NCBI GenBank assembly: GCA_019454185.1
Contig: CP075368.1
Coordinates: 1-64,000, forward strand
Direction of reading: 5' to 3'
Source of the DNA: Phycisphaeraceae bacterium
GTDB lineage: Bacteria > Planctomycetota > Phycisphaerae > Phycisphaerales > UBA1924
DNA: 64,000 nt
Under the pieces are notes generated by a model. It worked only from the letters and a program-made list of their open reading frames with translations. It was not told the DNA's origin and did no database searches. The translations under genes were made by a program, and so were the position numbers. Within the stretch, counting starts at the first letter, position 1, and every line of letters begins with the position of its first letter. This document shows, piece by piece, positions 19,011-27,912 of this stretch.

Positions 19011-20675
19011 ATGAACGAGATTCTGAGCGTGATTGCGGCGGTTCCGGCGCGGAGCGCGAACCCGGCCTGGTTCTTCGGGATCATCGGCGCCATTCTGCTA
19101 CTGTTCCTGTTTGTGGTGATCCTGCTGGCGACGAGGTATCGCAGGTGTCCGTCGAACCGGATTCTGGTGATCTACGGCAAGGTGGGGACGAACAAGGCGT
19201 CGCGGTGTCTGCACGGCGGCGGCGCGTTCGTGTGGCCGCTGATCCAGGACTTTGCGTATCTGTCGCTGGAGCCGATGGTCATTGATATCCCGCTGGAGGG
19301 CGCGCTGTCATTGAACAACATCCGCGTGAACGTGCCCTCGACGTTCACGGTGGGTATCTCGACGGATCCGATGCTGATGAATCTCGCGGCGGAGCGGTTG
19401 CTGATGCTCTCGCCCCAGCAGGTGAGGGATCAGGCGCAGGACATCATCCTGGGGCAGTTGCGTCTGGTGATCGCGACCCTGACGATCGAAGAGATCAACA
19501 AGGATCGCGAGAAGTTCATGACGCTGATCAACGAGAACGTCGAGCAGGAGATCAACAAGATCGGTCTTGTGCTGATCAACGTGAACGTGCGGGACATCAC
19601 GGACGAGTCGGGGTATATCCAGGCGATCGGCAAGCGAGCGGCGGCGGAGGCGATCAACCGCGCGAAGGTGGAGGTTGCGCAGCAGGAGCAGTCGGGCGCG
19701 ACGGGCGAGGCGATCGCGGTTCGCGAGAAGACCGTGAACGTGACGCGTGAGCAGACCACGGCGATCCAGGCGCAGAAGAACCTTGAGCAGGAGCAGCGCG
19801 TCAAGGTGGCGGCGTACGAGGCCGAGGCCGTGAAGGGCGAGGTCGAGGCGCAGCGGAACCGCGAGATCGCGGTGGCGCAGCGCGAGGCGGAGACAGTCGC
19901 GGCGAAGAAGCTCGCGGAGCAGGAGCAGCGCATCCGCGTCGCGGAGGCGGAGGCGACGGCGACGACGGGCGAGAACGGATCGCGAGCGACGATCGCGGAG
20001 AGCAACGCGAAACTGGCGGAGATCCAGGCGGAGGCGAGCAAGCGGGCGCAGGTGGCGCAGGCCAAGGCGCAGGAAGCGGTCATGCTGGCGCAGCGCGACG
20101 AGGAGTTGGCACGTTTGGCGAGGGATCAGATCGCGCCGCAGGAGATCGAGAAGCGGCGGATCGAGATCGCGGCCGAGGCCGAGGCGGAGAAGGTGCGTCG
20201 TGAGGCGCAGGGCGAGGCGGACGCCATCCTCGCGAAGTATGAGGCCGAGGCGAAGGGTGTGAAGCAGGTGATGGAGGCGAAGGCGGAGGGATACCGGAAG
20301 TTGATCGAGGCGTGCGGGAGCGACCCGGCGGTGGGGCCGACGCTGCTGCTGATCGAGCAGTTGCCGAATCTTGTCGAGCACCAGGTGAAGGCGATCCAGG
20401 GGCTCAAGATCGACAAGATCACCGTGTGGGACACGGGCAGCGGTGGCGATGGCCGCAACACGACGGCGGACTTCCTGTCGGGGCTTGTCGGTTCGCTGCC
20501 TCGCCTGCATGAGCTAGCGAAGCAGGCGGGGATCGAGTTGCCTTCCGCGCTCGGGAAGCTGGCGGAGCGGGACTCGAAGCCGATGCCGCGGCGCGGGGGG
20601 GGAGGCGGCGGTGGCGGCGGGGATCGCGGCGCGGGCGGCGGTTCCGGCGGGGGTGAGGGTGGCGAGCCGACGTAA
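19011..20675 (+). CDS. Flotillin/SPFH-domain protein (FloA/YqiK type)
   Basis: 554 residues from ATG 19011 with GAGGGAGG upstream. An N-terminal membrane helix (FFGIIGAILLLFLFVVILLA) is followed by the SPFH domain (NRILVIYGKVG to VNVRDITDESGYI). A long Ala/Glu-rich coiled coil comes next (about 205-425; many EAEA, REAE and AQRE repeats). The C-terminus ends in a glycine-rich tail (nine consecutive Gly after PRR). Flotillins scaffold membrane microdomains and oligomerise through the coiled coil. The gene pairs with the NfeD-like gene upstream. A hairpin with a T-rich tail follows at 20709. Confidence 0.95.
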   Translation: MNEILSVIAAVPARSANPAWFFGIIGAILLLFLFVVILLATRYRRCPSNRILVIYGKVGTNKASRCLHGGGAFVWPLIQDFAYLSLEPMVIDIPLEGALSLNNIRVNVPSTFTVGISTDPMLMNLAAERLLMLSPQQVRDQAQDIILGQLRLVIATLTIEEINKDREKFMTLINENVEQEINKIGLVLINVNVRDITDESGYIQAIGKRAAAEAINRAKVEVAQQEQSGATGEAIAVREKTVNVTREQTTAIQAQKNLEQEQRVKVAAYEAEAVKGEVEAQRNREIAVAQREAETVAAKKLAEQEQRIRVAEAEATATTGENGSRATIAESNAKLAEIQAEASKRAQVAQAKAQEAVMLAQRDEELARLARDQIAPQEIEKRRIEIAAEAEAEKVRREAQGEADAILAKYEAEAKGVKQVMEAKAEGYRKLIEACGSDPAVGPTLLLIEQLPNLVEHQVKAIQGLKIDKITVWDTGSGGDGRNTTADFLSGLVGSLPRLHELAKQAGIELPSALGKLAERDSKPMPRRGGGGGGGGGDRGAGGGSGGGEGGEPT

Positions 20676-20708
20676 GCAGCGCGGATGAATCGTGAAATGG
20701 TGTGAATG

Positions 20709-20745
20709 GACGCTCTCGGACGAGTCCGGCGGCGTCTTTCTCTTT
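20709..20745 (+). terminator. Rho-independent terminator after the flotillin gene
   Basis: Hairpin with arms GACGC...CGGA and TCCG...GCGTC (20709-20720 and 20725-20736), a symmetrical internal loop and a CGAG loop. It is followed by TTTCTCTTTG. It lies 33 bp after the flotillin stop and should end the NfeD-flotillin transcript. Confidence 0.7.
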
Positions 20746-20854
20746 GAAAGTGAAGACGGGGATGTGCGAATGGCGCATCCGGTGTGGTCCCGGCGTTTGG
20801 CGTGATTGCGAGAACGCGTGCCGCGGGACGGATGAGCGAAAGGAGGGTCTTGCG

Positions 20855-21943
20855 ATGTGCATGCAGCATGCGGGCGCGAATGGCGCGATGTCGACGGATG
20901 AGTTCGGTGCGAGGTTTCTCGGATGGCTGAACGGCGGGGCGTTGATGCTGATGATCTCCGTCGGTCATCGGACGGGGCTTCTGGATGCGATGGGTCGGTT
21001 GGGGGGAACGCCCGCGACATCGGCCGAGATCGCTTCGGCGGCGGGGCTGAGCGAGCGATATGTGCGTGAATGGCTGGGTGCGATGGTGACCGGGGGCGTC
21101 GTGCTGCACAAGCGAGAGGATGGGACGTATGTGCTGCCCGCCGCGCATGCGGCATTGCTCACGCGTGCATCGTCTCCGAACAATCTGGCGGGGACAGCGC
21201 AGTGGCTTGCGGTGCTGGGGAGCGTCGAGGGTCTTGTGGTCGAGGCATTTCGGCACGGGAAGGGGATTCCGTACGAGGCGTATGGGGAGCGCTTTCACGA
21301 TGTGATGGCCGAGGAGAGCAACCAGACCACGATCGGAGGGCTGGACGAGCACATCCTGCCGCTGGTGCCGGGGCTGGTTGAGCGTCTGGAGCGCGGCGCG
21401 AGGGTTGTCGATGTGGGGTGCGGGAAGGGTCTTGCGATGGTCCATCTCGCGGCGAGGTTCCCGCGGAGCGAGTTCGTGGGCGTCGATCTGTCGCGTGTGG
21501 CGATCGAGGCGGGGATGCGCGAGGCGAGGGCGCGCGGGCTGGGGAATGTGCGTCTTGCGGCGGGGGATGTGACGAGTTTCGGCGAGTCGAGTGAGTTCGA
21601 TCTCGTGACGGCGTTCGACGCGATCCACGATCAGTCACGTCCGGCGGAGGTGCTGGCGAACATCCGGCGGATCCTGCGTCCGGGCGGGACGTTCCTGATG
21701 CAGGACATCAGCGCGCGCAGCGCGGTGGCGGACAACATGGACCTTCCGCTTGGCCCGTTTACGTACACGATCTCGTGCATGCATTGCATGAGCGTGTCGC
21801 TGGCTGGTGGGGGGCCGGGGCTCGGGGCGGCGTGGGGCCGGGAGCTGGCGATCTCGATGCTCGCGGATGCGGGATTCGAGGACGTTCGGGTGCATCAGCT
21901 TGCGCACGACATCATCAATCTGTACTACGTGTGCGCGGGGTGA
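20855..21943 (+). CDS. Class I SAM methyltransferase with N-terminal winged helix (Rv2258c-like)
   Basis: 362 residues from ATG 20855, with AAAGGAGGG upstream. The first 100 residues form a winged-helix dimerisation domain (TSAEIASAAGLSERYVREWL). The Rossmann methyltransferase follows, with VVDVGCGKGLAM (motif I), FVGVDLS (motif II), LVTAFDAIHDQ (motif IV) and ILRPGGTFLMQD. The arrangement resembles small-molecule methyltransferases of the Rv2258c type. The substrate is unknown. The 3' end overlaps the convergent [2Fe-2S] gene by 19 bp. Confidence 0.88.
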   Translation: MCMQHAGANGAMSTDEFGARFLGWLNGGALMLMISVGHRTGLLDAMGRLGGTPATSAEIASAAGLSERYVREWLGAMVTGGVVLHKREDGTYVLPAAHAALLTRASSPNNLAGTAQWLAVLGSVEGLVVEAFRHGKGIPYEAYGERFHDVMAEESNQTTIGGLDEHILPLVPGLVERLERGARVVDVGCGKGLAMVHLAARFPRSEFVGVDLSRVAIEAGMREARARGLGNVRLAAGDVTSFGESSEFDLVTAFDAIHDQSRPAEVLANIRRILRPGGTFLMQDISARSAVADNMDLPLGPFTYTISCMHCMSVSLAGGGPGLGAAWGRELAISMLADAGFEDVRVHQLAHDIINLYYVCAG

Positions 21944-22242
21944 TCGCTGCCGGGTTCCTGGGTGGCTTCGCGGACGGTCTGCGCGTCGCGCTCGCCGGAC
22001 TTGTGGAATGAGAGGCGGGCCTTTGTGTACTGCTCGGGCGAGACGTTGAGGTCGGGCTCGATGCCCTGCTGGTGCTGGGCGTGGAGGTGCTTGAGGAAGG
22101 GGACGCACCACTGGCAGCCGGTGCCCGCGCCGAAGCACTCTGAGAGGAGTGAGGGGACGGTGGGGTTGTGGACGCGGAGATAGGTGCGGAGCTTGCGGAG
22201 CGAGACGTGGAAGCAGAGGCAGACCTTGTCGTCGGGGTCCAT
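21925..22242 (-). CDS. BFD-like [2Fe-2S]-binding protein
   Basis: 105 residues from ATG 22242. Four cysteines in the BFD-type spacing bind a [2Fe-2S] cluster: VCLC near the N-terminus and GTGCQWC about 30 residues later. In bacterioferritin-associated ferredoxin and related proteins this domain passes electrons to release iron or serves as an electron-transfer module. The C-terminal half is not part of the domain. A TATAAT box ends 8 bp before the start codon, so the mRNA may be nearly leaderless. Confidence 0.88.
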   Translation of the reverse strand: MDPDDKVCLCFHVSLRKLRTYLRVHNPTVPSLLSECFGAGTGCQWCVPFLKHLHAQHQQGIEPDLNVSPEQYTKARLSFHKSGERDAQTVREATQEPGSDHPAHT

Positions 22243-22243
22243 A

Positions 22244-22280
22244 TGAGAGGATTATAAGTGGATGAGAGGAGATGCTGAAG
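22244..22280 (-). promoter_or_regulatory. Candidate promoter with perfect -10 box for the BFD-like gene
   Basis: Read on the reverse strand, TATAAT occupies 22256-22251. A weak -35 (TTCAGC) lies 17 bp upstream. The expected transcription start is within a few bases of the ATG at 22242, so the transcript would carry almost no 5' leader. There is no Shine-Dalgarno sequence, which fits leaderless initiation. Confidence 0.5.
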
Positions 22281-23069
22281 TCAGGGACTCAGCATCGAGA
22301 GTATGTCCACCGCACCCTCGGCCTCGGGGTGTGGGGCGATGAAGTCTGCGTGGCGTTTGATCTGGTCCTGCGCGTTGGCGGGGCAGGCGAACCAGGCGAC
22401 GTGCTCTCGGATGGCGAGGTCGCTGGTGGTGTCGCCGATGCCGGCGAGCCGATCTCGGGTGAGGCCGGTTCGCTGTTTCAGGCGGGCGAGCCCGGTGGCT
22501 TTGCTGACGTGTGCGAGGTCGCAGTTGATGTAGAGCCACGTCATGGAGACGCGGAAGGTCCACGCTTCGCGCGCGAAGGTGCGTTCGAGGTCGGGGACGA
22601 GGAGGCGGAGGGTGTCGGTATCGGTGTGGTAGAGGGAGATGGATGCCGCCTTGCCGGGCTGGATCGTCGCGCCTTTGGGCCCGAGGTCGGTGCGGACCCA
22701 GCGGGATGCCTCGGCGACCATCTCGAGGTGGCGCTCGGTGATGGCGGGGTCCATCAGATACTCGTTGGTGATGGGGTCGTACATCCAGACGCCGTTCTCG
22801 CAGATGATCGGGAGGGTCCGGTTTCCGATCAGGCGGCACATCGCCTCTGCGAATGGTAGCGGGCGACCGGAGCAGAGCGTGACGACCGGGCGGTCGTGCC
22901 GGTGCTGGGCGATGTGGTTGTGGGCGGCGATCTTCGCGAGCGAGGGGGCATCCATCGGGCCGGAGTGTTCCGGGCTGAGGCACCCGTCGATGTCGCAGAT
23001 CACGGCGTCGTAGCGTCGAGCGGGGTGTGGGGGCGTGCCCGGGTTCTCTGGGTGTGTGTCGGTCGTCAT
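22281..23069 (-). CDS. HAD-superfamily phosphatase (Cof/SPP-like)
   Basis: 262 residues from ATG 23069. HAD motif I is VICDIDGCLS, with both catalytic Asp residues. Motif II is TLCSGRP. The late Lys region and GIGDTTSDLAI give motif IV. A C2-type cap is inserted between motifs II and III (ICENGVWMYDP to ISLYHTDTDT). The layout resembles phosphoglycolate or sucrose-phosphate/mannosyl-phosphoglycerate type phosphatases. The substrate cannot be given. It starts 94 bp from the divergent spermidine-synthase-like gene. Confidence 0.88.
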   Translation of the reverse strand: MTTDTHPENPGTPPHPARRYDAVICDIDGCLSPEHSGPMDAPSLAKIAAHNHIAQHRHDRPVVTLCSGRPLPFAEAMCRLIGNRTLPIICENGVWMYDPITNEYLMDPAITERHLEMVAEASRWVRTDLGPKGATIQPGKAASISLYHTDTDTLRLLVPDLERTFAREAWTFRVSMTWLYINCDLAHVSKATGLARLKQRTGLTRDRLAGIGDTTSDLAIREHVAWFACPANAQDQIKRHADFIAPHPEAEGAVDILSMLSP

Positions 23070-23163
23070 TCGGGGTGGTTCTGGGGAGGAGAGTGTAGGT
23101 TCTCCGCCCGGAAATCGCCCGAACACTTGGCGTCGGGGCCTGTGGCGTGTAGTCTCTTGGCCC

Positions 23164-25401
23164 ATGCTCTTCCTCTTTGCGATGACGATCTTTCTGAGCG
23201 CACTCCTTTTGTTCATGGTGCAGCCCATGGCCGCGAAGGGGATTCTGCCTCTCCTGGGGGGCAGCCCGGCGGTGTGGAACACCTGCATGGTGTTCTTTCA
23301 GGCGTTGCTGCTGTGCGGGTATGCGTATGCGCACGCGTTGTCGCGTCTGAAGTCGAAGTGGGCGCAGGTGGGGATTCACGGGGCGGTGATCGTGCTGGCA
23401 TCGGCGACGCTGCCGATTGTTGTGCCGCGTGGCGTGGCGTTGCCTTCGGAGGGTGGGGAGACGCTGTGGCTGCTGGGGCTTCTGGCGTCGATGGTGGGTG
23501 GTCCGTTCTTTCTGTTGTCGACGACGGGTCCGTTGGTGCAGTCGTGGTTTGCGAGGACGGGGCATCCGAGCGCGTCGGATCCGTACTTTTTGTATGGGGC
23601 GAGCAACGCGGGGAGTTTCATCGGGTTGCTGGGGTTTCCGCTGGCGATCGAGCCCCTGATGGGGCTTCGCGAGCAGGGGGTGTGGTGGGCGGTTGGGTTC
23701 GGCGCGCTCGCGCCGCTGCTGATCGTGTGCGGCGTGGTGATGGCGCAGGCGGTGGTGCGTGCGCCGACGCGTCAGGCGCGTCGGGCGGGGAAGGTTCCCG
23801 CGGCACCGACGCTGGATGCCTCGCCGGTGACGTGGAAGCGGCGCGGGTGGTGGGTCTTCCTGGCGTTCGTGCCTTCGAGTCTGACGCTGGGGACGACGCA
23901 GTATCTTTCGACGGATATCGCGGCGATCCCGCTGTTGTGGGTGATCCCGCTGGCGATCTACCTGCTGACGTTCATCATCGCGTTCTCGAAGCGTGAGCTG
24001 GTGCCGACGGAGTCTTTGTCGAAGTTGCTGCCGTTCATCGTGGTGGCGATCGGCGTGGCGTTCCTGATGCATGCGCGGGAGCCGATCGCGATGCTGATCG
24101 GGCTGCACGTGCTGCTGATGACGCTGGGGTCGCTGTTGTGCCACAAGCGTCTGGCGGATGCGCGCCCGGAGGTTTCGCGTCTGACGGAGTTTTATCTCTG
24201 GATCGCGGTGGGTGGCGTGCTGGGCGGGATCTTCAACGCGCTGGTCGCGCCGCTGGCGTTCAACGACGTGTACGAGTACCCGATCGCGATCGGGCTGGCG
24301 TGCATGTCGAGGATCGCGCCGGGCGGGGTTGCGCGGTCGGCGCGCTCGCGGATGCTGGATGTGGCGGTGCCGCTCGCGGTGCTCTTGATCGCGGCGGGGA
24401 CGCTGCCGGCGATGCAGTGGGTGTTCCGTTTGGGCGGTATGGAGCTGCAGGGGGGGTGGCTGGTGAAGGCGTTGACGGTGGGTCTGCCTTGCATCGCGTG
24501 CTTCCTTGCGGTGGGGAGGCCCCTGCGGTTCTCGCTGTGCGCGGTGGCGATCCTGGTGTACGCGTTCGTGTCGATCGAGCCGACGTTCAAGGTTCTTCAC
24601 AAGGAGCGGACATTCTTCGGCGTGCTGCGGGTGCTGGAGTCGATGGACGGGGCGATGCACACGCTGCGTCACGGGACGACGACGCACGGCACGCAGTTCA
24701 TGATTCCGGAGTATCGGGACCTCCCGACAACGTATTACCACCCGGATGGGCCGCTCGGGGATCTGTTGTTTGTGTACCGAGAGGGGCCGATGCTGCAGCG
24801 CGTGGCGGTGATCGGGATGGGCACGGGAGCGATCGCGGCGTACGGGAGGCCGGGGGACGTTCACGATTTTTATGAGATCGACCCGGCGGTGGACCGCATC
24901 GCGCGGAACACCAAGTGGTTCAGGTATCTGAGCGATTCAAAGGCGACGGTGAACGTGATCATCGGCGACGGGCGGCGTGAGATCGCGGAGGCCCCGGACG
25001 GCTCGTACGGGTTGATCGTGGTGGATGCGTTCAGTTCGGACGCGATCCCGGTTCACCTGATCACGCGCGAGGCGATCGAGTTGTACATGAAGAAGCTCGC
25101 GCCGGGGGGGGTGCTGACGCTGCACATCTCGAACAGGCACGTGAATCTGAATCCGCCGCTGGTGGGGATCGCGGCGTCGCTGGGTTTGAAGGTGGTGTCG
25201 TGCGCGCACCAGTCTCCGAAGCAACTGGCGACGGACGCGTGGACGAGCGTGTGGGTGGCGATCGGGCGTGAGCCAGGCGATTTAGAGCCGCTGCTGGCGA
25301 AGGGAGCGGATCGGCGCGACTGGTGGGTGTTCGAGCCGAACGAGCGGACACCAGTGTGGACGGACGATCACGCGAACGTGCTGCAGATGTTCAAGTGGTG
25401 A
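23164..25401 (+). CDS. Fused multi-span membrane / spermidine-synthase-like protein
   Basis: 745 residues from ATG 23164; the open frame begins earlier but the membrane domain opens here. Around twelve hydrophobic segments fill residues 1-480, as in the fused MFS/spermidine synthase proteins (MLFLFAMTIFLSALLLF at the start, QPMAAKGILPLLGGSPAVWN typical of the family). The C-terminal domain has the aminopropyltransferase Rossmann features VIGMGTGAIAAYG, FYEIDPAV, IIGDGRREI and VVDAFSSDAIPVHL. Whether it makes polyamines is unknown; catalytic competence of the fusions is rarely shown. Its last 34 bp overlap the convergent gene that ends at 25368. Confidence 0.9.
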   Translation: MLFLFAMTIFLSALLLFMVQPMAAKGILPLLGGSPAVWNTCMVFFQALLLCGYAYAHALSRLKSKWAQVGIHGAVIVLASATLPIVVPRGVALPSEGGETLWLLGLLASMVGGPFFLLSTTGPLVQSWFARTGHPSASDPYFLYGASNAGSFIGLLGFPLAIEPLMGLREQGVWWAVGFGALAPLLIVCGVVMAQAVVRAPTRQARRAGKVPAAPTLDASPVTWKRRGWWVFLAFVPSSLTLGTTQYLSTDIAAIPLLWVIPLAIYLLTFIIAFSKRELVPTESLSKLLPFIVVAIGVAFLMHAREPIAMLIGLHVLLMTLGSLLCHKRLADARPEVSRLTEFYLWIAVGGVLGGIFNALVAPLAFNDVYEYPIAIGLACMSRIAPGGVARSARSRMLDVAVPLAVLLIAAGTLPAMQWVFRLGGMELQGGWLVKALTVGLPCIACFLAVGRPLRFSLCAVAILVYAFVSIEPTFKVLHKERTFFGVLRVLESMDGAMHTLRHGTTTHGTQFMIPEYRDLPTTYYHPDGPLGDLLFVYREGPMLQRVAVIGMGTGAIAAYGRPGDVHDFYEIDPAVDRIARNTKWFRYLSDSKATVNVIIGDGRREIAEAPDGSYGLIVVDAFSSDAIPVHLITREAIELYMKKLAPGGVLTLHISNRHVNLNPPLVGIAASLGLKVVSCAHQSPKQLATDAWTSVWVAIGREPGDLEPLLAKGADRRDWWVFEPNERTPVWTDDHANVLQMFKW

Positions 25402-26219
25402 GGCGGATGTGAGGGGGCAGGGTGGTGCGTGCTACCGCCATGTGCGAGAGATCCGTGGCGAGAGCATCGGCACGCGTCCGACGGGGATGCGGCCGCCGCC
25501 ATGTTCGTCGAGTTGAGGCGGATGTCATGCAGGATCGGGATCGCGGGTGGGGTCGTGGGGAAGGCGTTCTGCGAGAACATCCAGCAACGCTCCGACTGGG
25601 AATCCCAGTGGAACTGGAGGCGCGGCTTGCTTCCATCGGGCGAGCAGTTCCGGTTGTAACCGGGAAACGACCCGACACCAAAGGCCGATGCCCCAAGATT
25701 CATCCCCGCGACTGCAAGGTTGGCCCCGCCAGCCGACACGAGTGTGAAATCAACGTGCGGCGTAGGAATGTGTACGCTCGGGTTCGCATCATCAACAAGG
25801 TTCAAGAAACCCCAAACGACATCATCCGGGTCCACTTCCTGTGCAAGACTCTGAACGTATAGAGGAGCGAGATCCGAAACCGGTGCGACGTTTCGGAACG
25901 GAGATCCGATTGCGATCGAAGCGTCTCGAGGTGGCCGGATAAACACACGAACTATTGCTCTTGCCGATCCGTCTTGCTGCACGGCGACCAATCGACCCGT
26001 TGCCCCATCTTCGAGCACAAGCGTGTTCCGCTTCAACATTCGCCGATTCGGGAGGTTTGCTCGCCATCCGACGATCGCCCGCGAAAGGTGCGCTCGTACC
26101 GTAGATCGACGGATTGAGATCACAAATCCTGCAGGCAGTCCGTCGATCTCGACTTGCAAATAGAACCCTTCGCCTGTGGGTCCTACAGCACTGACGATCG
26201 TTGGCACGCGAACAGTCAT
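25368..26219 (-). CDS. Hypothetical protein, low-GC block
   Basis: 283 residues from ATG 26219, preceded by GAGGGG at a suitable distance. No signal peptide, membrane segment or family motif was recognised. The first 230 residues look protein-like (VISIRRSTVRAHLSRAIVGW, RLQFHWDSQSERCWMFSQN). The last 50 are rich in His, Ser and Pro and may be outside the conserved part, or reflect a lost stop. It starts 20 bp after a PEP-CTERM-like gene on the same strand, so the two are likely cotranscribed. Codon choice is less GC-biased than in neighbours, which hints at acquisition or fast evolution. Confidence 0.5.
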   Translation of the reverse strand: MTVRVPTIVSAVGPTGEGFYLQVEIDGLPAGFVISIRRSTVRAHLSRAIVGWRANLPNRRMLKRNTLVLEDGATGRLVAVQQDGSARAIVRVFIRPPRDASIAIGSPFRNVAPVSDLAPLYVQSLAQEVDPDDVVWGFLNLVDDANPSVHIPTPHVDFTLVSAGGANLAVAGMNLGASAFGVGSFPGYNRNCSPDGSKPRLQFHWDSQSERCWMFSQNAFPTTPPAIPILHDIRLNSTNMAAAASPSDACRCSRHGSLAHGGSTHHPAPSHPPHHLNICSTFA

Positions 26220-26239
26220 AACCGGTCGCCCCTCATGCC

Positions 26240-26959
26240 TCAGCTTTCGGGTCTGGAGCGTGGCATACCTGCCATGAACAACACGAGTACCGCCGCAGAT
26301 GGAGCGGGCGGCACAACTGTCAGATCCACGACCTCGATCGTCTCGCCGACCTCGCCATACGCGTACCCCACGAGTCGCCAGTGATGAGGATCGATCGCGT
26401 CGCTGCGCTCGATCTGGAGATAGCCGAAGCGCGTCAACTGGTAGTTCGCGAAGCCGATATAAGCATACTCTTCCATTCCGTAGCTGAACGACGTCAGATC
26501 GAAGTCGCCGTCGGAACCGCCTTGATAGATATCCGCAGCCTGAGTGCTTCCAGTATTAGGGTTGAAAACCGGCACATACCAATACTGCCAGAAGTCGGAA
26601 CCATGAGACTCGAGTGTCGTGCCTTCGAGCCGGAGCCCGCCGGGCACATAGAGTGATGGGCTCGGAGGCGGGAAGACACCCACAGCGTTGTTTCCCACAA
26701 TGGTCGCCCCAAAGATGTCGTCACCATACGTACCCATGCGAATCGCTTCAAACGGAAGTGTCGCTTGGTTTACATTTGGCACGAGTACTGGCGTCGGCTC
26801 CCACAGTCTGATATACACGCTGTCATCGCTGATCACCGGTCGATCATTGGGATTGGTATACACCCATGTGGTTGGTGCTGCCATGGCATTCTCCGTCGTC
26901 AAGCAGGCCGCCGCCACGGCGAGTGCTCGGCACACGTTCTGTGTTATGTATGCGTTCAA
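26240..26959 (-). CDS. Secreted protein with degenerate PEP-CTERM-like tail
   Basis: 239 residues from a TTG start at 26959, chosen because GGAGGG lies just upstream and the signal peptide begins at once (ALAVAAACLTTENAMA, cleavage before APTTW). The mature part is a beta-rich extracellular domain (SYGMEEYAYIGFANYQLTRFGYLQI). The C-terminus VVPPAPSAAVLVLFMAGMP followed by RSRPES keeps the P-P-A-P motif and hydrophobic segment of PEP-CTERM tails but lacks the final Arg cluster seen in the other three copies of this window. It may be sorted less efficiently or be decaying. Confidence 0.7.
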   Translation of the reverse strand: MNAYITQNVCRALAVAAACLTTENAMAAPTTWVYTNPNDRPVISDDSVYIRLWEPTPVLVPNVNQATLPFEAIRMGTYGDDIFGATIVGNNAVGVFPPPSPSLYVPGGLRLEGTTLESHGSDFWQYWYVPVFNPNTGSTQAADIYQGGSDGDFDLTSFSYGMEEYAYIGFANYQLTRFGYLQIERSDAIDPHHWRLVGYAYGEVGETIEVVDLTVVPPAPSAAVLVLFMAGMPRSRPES

Positions 26960-27008
26960 GAAGTACCCTCCGCCGCATGTGCGGCCATGATCTCCATTGG
27001 GTGGTCAG

Positions 27009-27602
27009 TCATAACATGCACGTCATCACACCCATGCGATCCGACTTTCCCGTCAAGCATCTCAGTTCGATAACGAACTGCCGGTACCCTTTCCCATCGA
27101 AGAGCACCGACGCGAGCCCCCGCTGCGAGTCCTGACCAGTCACCCGCATCCCCGGTGGTGTCAACGATCGATCCGGCGCGACGATCTTCAGGTCACACCC
27201 AAGGTTGTACTCGACCGCGTCACCAACCAGGAACGCGCCCTTCGTCAACCCCAACGTGATCGAGATGTCGCCCAGAATCTGTCCAACGAACCACTTCGAG
27301 GCGTCAGGCCTCGTCAACCGGCGGATGCCCCAGACCCGCGCGGATGCGTGCGGCCCGGTTTCGCTACCCACAACTCTCCCATAAAACGCCAGTTCGACAG
27401 AGTTTCCCAACTCAGTAGCGAGATCGTCGCCCCCGAGGACCACGCGGCGATTCGTTCTGGCCTGTGGAGTCGTTGCCTGGAGCGCGACAGCATCAATCGC
27501 CGTGTGGGCCGCTGTCACGGTGCTGAAGTACGACGATCCGGTGAACTCCCCCGGTGCCCAGTCGTTGACGTTTGTTCCTAAGGCGGAGATCGTGAGGGCC
27601 AT
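27009..27602 (-). CDS. Hypothetical protein
   Basis: 197 residues from ATG 27602, with GGAGG five bases upstream. No signal peptide or membrane helix. It reads as a compact globular protein (RRVVLGGDDLATELGNSVEL, FVGQILGDISITLGLTKGAF, LVGDAVEYNLGCDLKIV). I do not recognise a family. It is the first of three reverse-strand genes (27602 to 25368) in a block with less extreme GC than its surroundings. The 49-bp gap to the next gene would allow cotranscription. Confidence 0.6.
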   Translation of the reverse strand: MALTISALGTNVNDWAPGEFTGSSYFSTVTAAHTAIDAVALQATTPQARTNRRVVLGGDDLATELGNSVELAFYGRVVGSETGPHASARVWGIRRLTRPDASKWFVGQILGDISITLGLTKGAFLVGDAVEYNLGCDLKIVAPDRSLTPPGMRVTGQDSQRGLASVLFDGKGYRQFVIELRCLTGKSDRMGVMTCML

Positions 27603-27912
27603 TCCATCCTCCCGCGCCCGCACCCCGCCATTACCAAGAAGCAGGCGAGTGCGCGGCTGTCAGCATCGAAAGCCAGAGCCCGGCAGCATCAGCAGCCGCC
27701 CGCCGTGAGTGGATACACCACTTACAACCAACAGGCCCTAACCCCCCCCCAACATCAAGGAGAAGTATGCCACACGATTTCGGGTCGTGCCAGTGATCTT
27801 GGAAAGAAGATTGGGCACGCGGCAATGGGCGGTCTGGAACTGGGCAGTTGGGCTGAGCATCGAAAGGGGTGCTGGTCGGGTGATGCTGGGGAAACTGCCG
27901 TACCCTAAGCCC
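27603..27912. other. Intergenic region of 310 bp between divergent genes
   Basis: Divergent promoter region of the 27602 gene and aroC. It contains a run of C residues near 27739-27749 preceded by the only AT-rich stretch here. Open frames through it are short and unconvincing. I see no RNA gene. Confidence 0.6.

Noticed and set aside
22252..24864. 870-residue reverse frame opposite the spermidine-synthase-like gene
   Set aside because: Arg/His/Gln-rich shadow frame with no domain and no start signal.
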